Positions 60,295 to 64,000 of a DNA stretch of 64,000 nucleotides are shown here, piece by piece. The notes beneath the pieces were generated by a model that saw only the letters and a program-made list of their open reading frames with translations, was not told the origin of the DNA and did no database searches. The DNA lies in assembly GCA_964533965.1 (NCBI GenBank), contig CAZHNN010000005.1:1-64000 (forward strand), given 5' to 3'. A program made the position numbers and the translations under genes. The DNA is from RGIG3178 sp964533965. Its GTDB lineage: Bacteria; Bacillota; Clostridia; Christensenellales; QAND01. Numbering within the stretch: position 1 is the first letter of the stretch; every line of letters starts with the position of its first letter.

Positions 60295-62688
60295 CTAGTT
60301 TCCGCGGAGCTTTGCGCCATATTGGCTTGCTATCGCTTCCACCACGCGGGCAAAGAGCGCGTTGACCTCCTCGTCGCGCAGCGTTTTATTCAGATCCCGA
60401 AGCCTCAGCGTAAAGGCAACGCTCTTGTGTCCCTCGGGCACTTGCTCGCCCGTGTACACATCGAACAGAGCTACGCTTTCAACCAGAGGTCCCCCTACCA
60501 TTTCGATGGTATCCATCATAGAACCTACCGGGACGTCCTTTAATACCAGCACCGCCATATCGCGGATGACTGCAGGGTACCGCGGCAGCGGCTGATAAGC
60601 GATCTGTGCGCGCGCGCGGCTTAACAGGACATCGAGATTTATCTCAAGTATCACGGCGCGCTGGTTAATGTCCAGGTCGACCAGTACATTGGGATGAAGT
60701 TCACCCATCTCGCCGACAATCGTTTCGCCATTAGCAATAAGCGCCCTGCGCCCCGGATGGTATTGAGCGCCGCCTGCGTTTATGAACGCGGGAAGCGTTG
60801 CGCCAAAACGCCGGAACAGTGATGACAACACGCCTTTTAGCCACAGGAATCTGTCTCCCAGCACCCCTATGCACAGAACCGTCGTCTGTTTGGGCAGCCC
60901 GTCCTGCCAATCGTTTGTATAGATGTTGGACAGCTCAAACAGAGCCACGTCCTCATTCTTGTTACGGGCGTTGAGCGAAAGCGCTTTTGCGATGGAAGGC
61001 ACCACAGTGGTGCGCATCAGCGAATATTCCTCGCTCAAGGGGTTCATGATCTTGACGCAATCGCGCTTTATGTCATCGGGTGCATAGCCCAGTGCATCAA
61101 AATCGCCCTGTCCTATCAGGGATAGTGTCATGGATTCGCGCAACCCCATCGCAGCCAACAGTTGGCGCACCTGCTCGGTCATCGTTTGTCGTTTTGTGAG
61201 CCCGCCTTCATTGCCCATGTCTTTTAACTCATGCATCGGCAGATTGTCGTAGCCTTCAATACGACCAATCTCCTCGGCCAGATCCTCGATTATGCGCAAA
61301 TCCTGACGGTAGTACGGTATTGTGGAGACATAGACGTCCACGCTTTTTTCGCTCGTTACATTCTCCCATTTCAGCGCGGACACCATCGCTTCAGAGGTCA
61401 AGTTGCTTCCGAGAATCTCGTTGATGCGCTCGGGCTTCCATTGAATCGTCACTGAGGCTTGAGGCTCAGTTTGTGTATCCACGCGCCCATGCAGCACCGT
61501 GCCGCATCCAAGCTCCACGAACAGCTGGGCCGCACGGTCGGAAGCCTTTGCTATCCCTTCATTGTCAAGCCCTTTGGAAAAGCGCGCCGCAGCTTCGGAC
61601 ATCAACCCCAATGCCCGCGACGTTCTCCGGTTGTTGGGTCCGTCGAACTTCGCGGCTTCCAACAGAACCATCTTCGTATTCTCCGTTATCTCACTGTTTT
61701 CACCGCCCATGACACCGGCTAAGCCGATGGCACCCTTGGGATCGGCAATGACCAGCATGGAATTATCCAGCTCACGCTTATTCCCATCCAACGTGACAAG
61801 AACCTCTCCTGCCACGCTGCGGCGGACGATGATATGCCCGTCGTTCACGCAGGCATAGTCGAACGCATGCAGCGGATAGCCAAGCTCCAGCATGACGTAA
61901 TTGGTGATGTCCACGATATTGGAGATCGGCCTCGTGCCTGCCGCCAACAACCTTCGCTGCATCCACAAAGGAGACGGCTCTATTTTGATGTCCTTGAATA
62001 TGCGTGCGGTGTAGCGTGGGCAAAGCGTTTCGTCCTGGATATCAATCTTGACATAATCGAAGGCCGACTCGTCGTTTTCCTTAACTGAGATGGCGGGTTC
62101 GCGAACTGTTTGGTTTAGTGCTGCGCCAATCTCCCTGGCTATCCCCACGATGCTCATGCAGTCGGCGCGGTTTGCCGGAATTTCAAACTCGACGACTTCG
62201 CCGTCCATTCCCGCGGCTTCGAAAAAACGCTGGCCGATCTTGCCGGCATACGGTTGGCCAAGATCGAGAATTCCGTGCACGGATGCGCCTTTGAACTCAA
62301 CTTCCGAAATGCACAGTTCCTCTCCGCTGCAAAGCATACCGTTGGATTTAACCTCACGCAACTCCCCGGCTTCGATGTGCTTGCCACATGGCAAGTCCGC
62401 TCCAACGAGTGCTATCGGGCAGATCATGCCCACATAGACGTTGTCTGCGCCGGTGATGATCTGCATCGGTTCCGCGGTACCCACCTCCGCTATACATACC
62501 GACAACCTGTCCGCATTCGGGTGCTTTTCGACCGAGAGCAGCTTGCCCACCACCACCAGGTCATACGCCTCGTATTCACGAAAAACGCCTTCTACACCCA
62601 AGCCGTGCATGATCATTTTTTTGACCAATTCGTCCGTCGTAACGGGTATTTCCACATATTCCTTCAACCAATTAAGCGGTGCTTTCAT
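60295..62688 (-). CDS. pheT: Phenylalanine--tRNA ligase beta subunit
   Basis: 797 residues in the bacterial PheT order: N-terminal tRNA-binding OB domain (VGKLLSVEKHPNADRLSVCIAEVG), B3/B4 editing domain, B5, the catalytic-like core and the C-terminal ferredoxin-like anticodon-binding domain. AGGAGGA precedes the ATG, 11 bp after pheS. Confidence 0.96.
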   Translation of the reverse strand: MKAPLNWLKEYVEIPVTTDELVKKMIMHGLGVEGVFREYEAYDLVVVGKLLSVEKHPNADRLSVCIAEVGTAEPMQIITGADNVYVGMICPIALVGADLPCGKHIEAGELREVKSNGMLCSGEELCISEVEFKGASVHGILDLGQPYAGKIGQRFFEAAGMDGEVVEFEIPANRADCMSIVGIAREIGAALNQTVREPAISVKENDESAFDYVKIDIQDETLCPRYTARIFKDIKIEPSPLWMQRRLLAAGTRPISNIVDITNYVMLELGYPLHAFDYACVNDGHIIVRRSVAGEVLVTLDGNKRELDNSMLVIADPKGAIGLAGVMGGENSEITENTKMVLLEAAKFDGPNNRRTSRALGLMSEAAARFSKGLDNEGIAKASDRAAQLFVELGCGTVLHGRVDTQTEPQASVTIQWKPERINEILGSNLTSEAMVSALKWENVTSEKSVDVYVSTIPYYRQDLRIIEDLAEEIGRIEGYDNLPMHELKDMGNEGGLTKRQTMTEQVRQLLAAMGLRESMTLSLIGQGDFDALGYAPDDIKRDCVKIMNPLSEEYSLMRTTVVPSIAKALSLNARNKNEDVALFELSNIYTNDWQDGLPKQTTVLCIGVLGDRFLWLKGVLSSLFRRFGATLPAFINAGGAQYHPGRRALIANGETIVGEMGELHPNVLVDLDINQRAVILEINLDVLLSRARAQIAYQPLPRYPAVIRDMAVLVLKDVPVGSMMDTIEMVGGPLVESVALFDVYTGEQVPEGHKSVAFTLRLRDLNKTLRDEEVNALFARVVEAIASQYGAKLRGN

Positions 62689-62699
62689 TTCGAATCCTC

Positions 62700-63716
62700 C
62701 TAAAACTGCGACAGGAAACGAACGTCTCCGTCAAAGAGCAGACGGATGTCCGTGATGTTGTACTTCAGGCTGGCCAGTCTGTCGATGCCCATGCCAAACG
62801 CAAAGCCGGAATAGACCTCGGGGTCAATGCCGCACATGCGAAGCACGTTTGGGTGTACCATGCCACTTCCAAGCACCTCAATCCAGCCGGTACCCTTACA
62901 GATCCGGCAGCCCTTGCCGCCACAGGAACAGGATACATCAACCTCTGCGCTCGGTTCAGTAAACGGGAAATAACCCGGACGGAATCGGGTTTTCCTTTCA
63001 GGCCCATAGAGGGCTTTTAAGAAATGATCAAGAATCCCTTTAAGGTGTCCGAGCGTGATCCCTTTATCCACCACAAGCCCTTCAAGCTGATGGAACACGG
63101 GCGAATGCGTTGCATCGAAGTCATCGCTTCTGTAAACGCGTCCCGGGCAGATCATGCGGATAGGTATCCCCTGCGTGAGCATCGTGCGGACTTGCACGGG
63201 CGAAGTTTGCGTACGCAGCACCACATTCTCGTTGATATAGAACGTGTCCTGCGTATCCCGCGCCGGGTGATCCTTCGGGATATTGAGCATCTCAAAGTTA
63301 TAGAGGTCCAATTCAACCTCCGGCCCTTCCTTGATGGAAAAGCCCATGCTGATGAAGATATCCCGTATCTCGCCCAACACCAGACTTAGCGGATGAAGCG
63401 ACCCAGCGGGAATTTGTTCTCCGGGCATCGTCACATCTATGCTCTCTGCCTCGAGCTTCTTTTTCTGCTCTTCAGATTGAAGTTTGGTCTGCGCCTGGTT
63501 GATCGCGTCGTCGATCTGCTGGCGGACATCGTTGACAAGCTGGCCAGCCGCCGGGCGCTCGGAGGGATCGAGCGTTCCTAGAAGCCGCAGCATTCCGGTG
63601 AGCTCTCCCTTACGGCCAAGGACGGCAACCCGAAGCTTCTCCAGCTGTTCGGTGTTGTTGATCTGGCTCAGTTCCTCATTGACGCGATTTTGCAGCGCTT
63701 GCAATTGCTCCTTCAT
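62700..63716 (-). CDS. pheS: Phenylalanine--tRNA ligase alpha subunit
   Basis: 338 residues: N-terminal coiled coil, then the class II catalytic core with FNSMGF-like FISMGFSIKEGPEVELDLYNFEMLNIPKDHPARD, RTQTSPVQVR, FHQLEGLVVD and the C-terminal FAFGMGIDRLASLKY (motif 3). ATG 63716 has AGGAAAGG 9 nt upstream; ATG 63725 directly abuts that site. Regulated by the T-box leader. Confidence 0.96.
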   Translation of the reverse strand: MKEQLQALQNRVNEELSQINNTEQLEKLRVAVLGRKGELTGMLRLLGTLDPSERPAAGQLVNDVRQQIDDAINQAQTKLQSEEQKKKLEAESIDVTMPGEQIPAGSLHPLSLVLGEIRDIFISMGFSIKEGPEVELDLYNFEMLNIPKDHPARDTQDTFYINENVVLRTQTSPVQVRTMLTQGIPIRMICPGRVYRSDDFDATHSPVFHQLEGLVVDKGITLGHLKGILDHFLKALYGPERKTRFRPGYFPFTEPSAEVDVSCSCGGKGCRICKGTGWIEVLGSGMVHPNVLRMCGIDPEVYSGFAFGMGIDRLASLKYNITDIRLLFDGDVRFLSQF

Positions 63717-63740
63717 CGTATACATCCTTTCCTGTCAAAC

Positions 63741-63965
63741 AAAAAAGCTCCGCCCTTTGCAGGGCGAAGCATATACTCCGCGGTACCACCGTGCTTTGCG
63801 CGAAATTCGCGCCTCGTTACGCTCTATCGGGCGCACCCGTCTTGCCTACTGATGCGTTCAGCAAAAACGCTCCGGGGCGAACTTTCACGCACGGTTTCAT
63901 GGGAGCACTTTCAGCCTCTGGTTTCTCCCTCTCTGCATGACCCTGTTGCGCTACTCTTCCCTTTC
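63741..63965 (-). ncRNA. T-box leader of pheST
   Basis: On the minus strand the leader has AGAGAG and GGCTGAAAG stem-I type elements, the T-box core GGTGGTACCGCGG (63778-63790), and then a terminator GCTTCGCCCT / AGGGCGGAGC followed by six T (63741-63770). A TTC triplet at 63879-63881 (in AAAGTTCGCC) is the likely Phe specifier codon. Uncharged tRNA-Phe would pair with the T-box bulge and allow read-through. A promoter with TTGAGT (63989-63994) probably lies at the window edge. Confidence 0.92.
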
Positions 63966-64000
63966 ATAGCATAGTATACTATACCATAACTCAACTTTCT

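Overview
The window looks like a draft chromosomal contig from an endospore-forming member of the Firmicutes, most likely a Clostridia-type lineage of moderate GC. The reasons are a complete spoIIA operon (spoIIAA-spoIIAB-sigF) behind a sigma-H/Spo0A-type promoter, a spoVAC-spoVAD-spoVAE operon, ytaF, CotF-like coat genes, two GerMN lipoproteins, DacF-type carboxypeptidases, strong GGAGG ribosome sites with many TTG/GTG starts, and a T-box leader on pheST. No phage, insertion sequence, CRISPR array, rRNA or tRNA was recognised. Two runs of N (3075-3084 and 49715-49794) interrupt genes and are scaffold gaps. Layout: 1-4.6 kb holds the end of a class A PBP, ytaF and a P-type Ca2+ ATPase. 4.6-8.7 kb is a sporulation block on the minus strand (spoVA with two tiny upstream ORFs, then spoIIA), with a divergent class A PBP at 8.9-11.3 kb. 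11.3-18.1 kb holds nifS-thiI (sulfur transfer), a zinc-ribbon membrane protein, hflX and a ThiF/MoeB-like E1 enzyme. 18.1-24.3 kb holds a small lipoprotein, a SEC-C protein, NADP-isocitrate dehydrogenase, and a cell-wall cassette (alpha/beta hydrolase, membrane-anchored MurF, Ddl, small membrane protein). 24.4-31.4 kb holds yitT-tsaE-tsaB-rimI behind a structured leader, mazF, the NAD(P)HX repair enzyme, a P1 peptidase, birA and recX. 31.6-33.4 kb holds small spore-coat-like genes, a Cys-rich miniprotein and a peptidoglycan-binding membrane protein. 33.5-38.7 kb is the minus-strand block pyk, galU, ahcY, mtaD. 38.9-40.4 kb holds a phosphodiester-glycosidase-family protein and a small membrane protein. 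41-47.8 kb is one tight operon: response regulator, histidine kinase, two GerMN lipoproteins, pyrimidine-nucleoside phosphorylase and a PfkB kinase. It diverges from two tandem D-Ala-D-Ala carboxypeptidases (48-51 kb). 51-57.6 kb holds an acyl-ACP thioesterase, a MerR/excisionase-like HTH, an amidohydrolase, an M20 peptidase, a phosphoesterase and a MetY-type enzyme. 57.9-64 kb is pheS-pheT-mutS2 behind a Phe T-box. The strongest unexplained signals are non-coding. The first is the yitT leader, where an intrinsic terminator directly abuts the ribosome site and its left arm can pair instead with an upstream CCCGCC that closes a multi-helix domain: a riboswitch-like architecture I cannot assign to a known class. 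The second is a set of three TTATG-N4/5-CATAA palindromes in the spoIIA 5' leader. Protein-level oddities include an intact JAMM metalloprotease motif in the N-terminal extension of HflX, a polytopic MurF next to Ddl, two tiny ORFs heading the spoVA operon, and an SGA variant of the SxN motif in the second carboxypeptidase.
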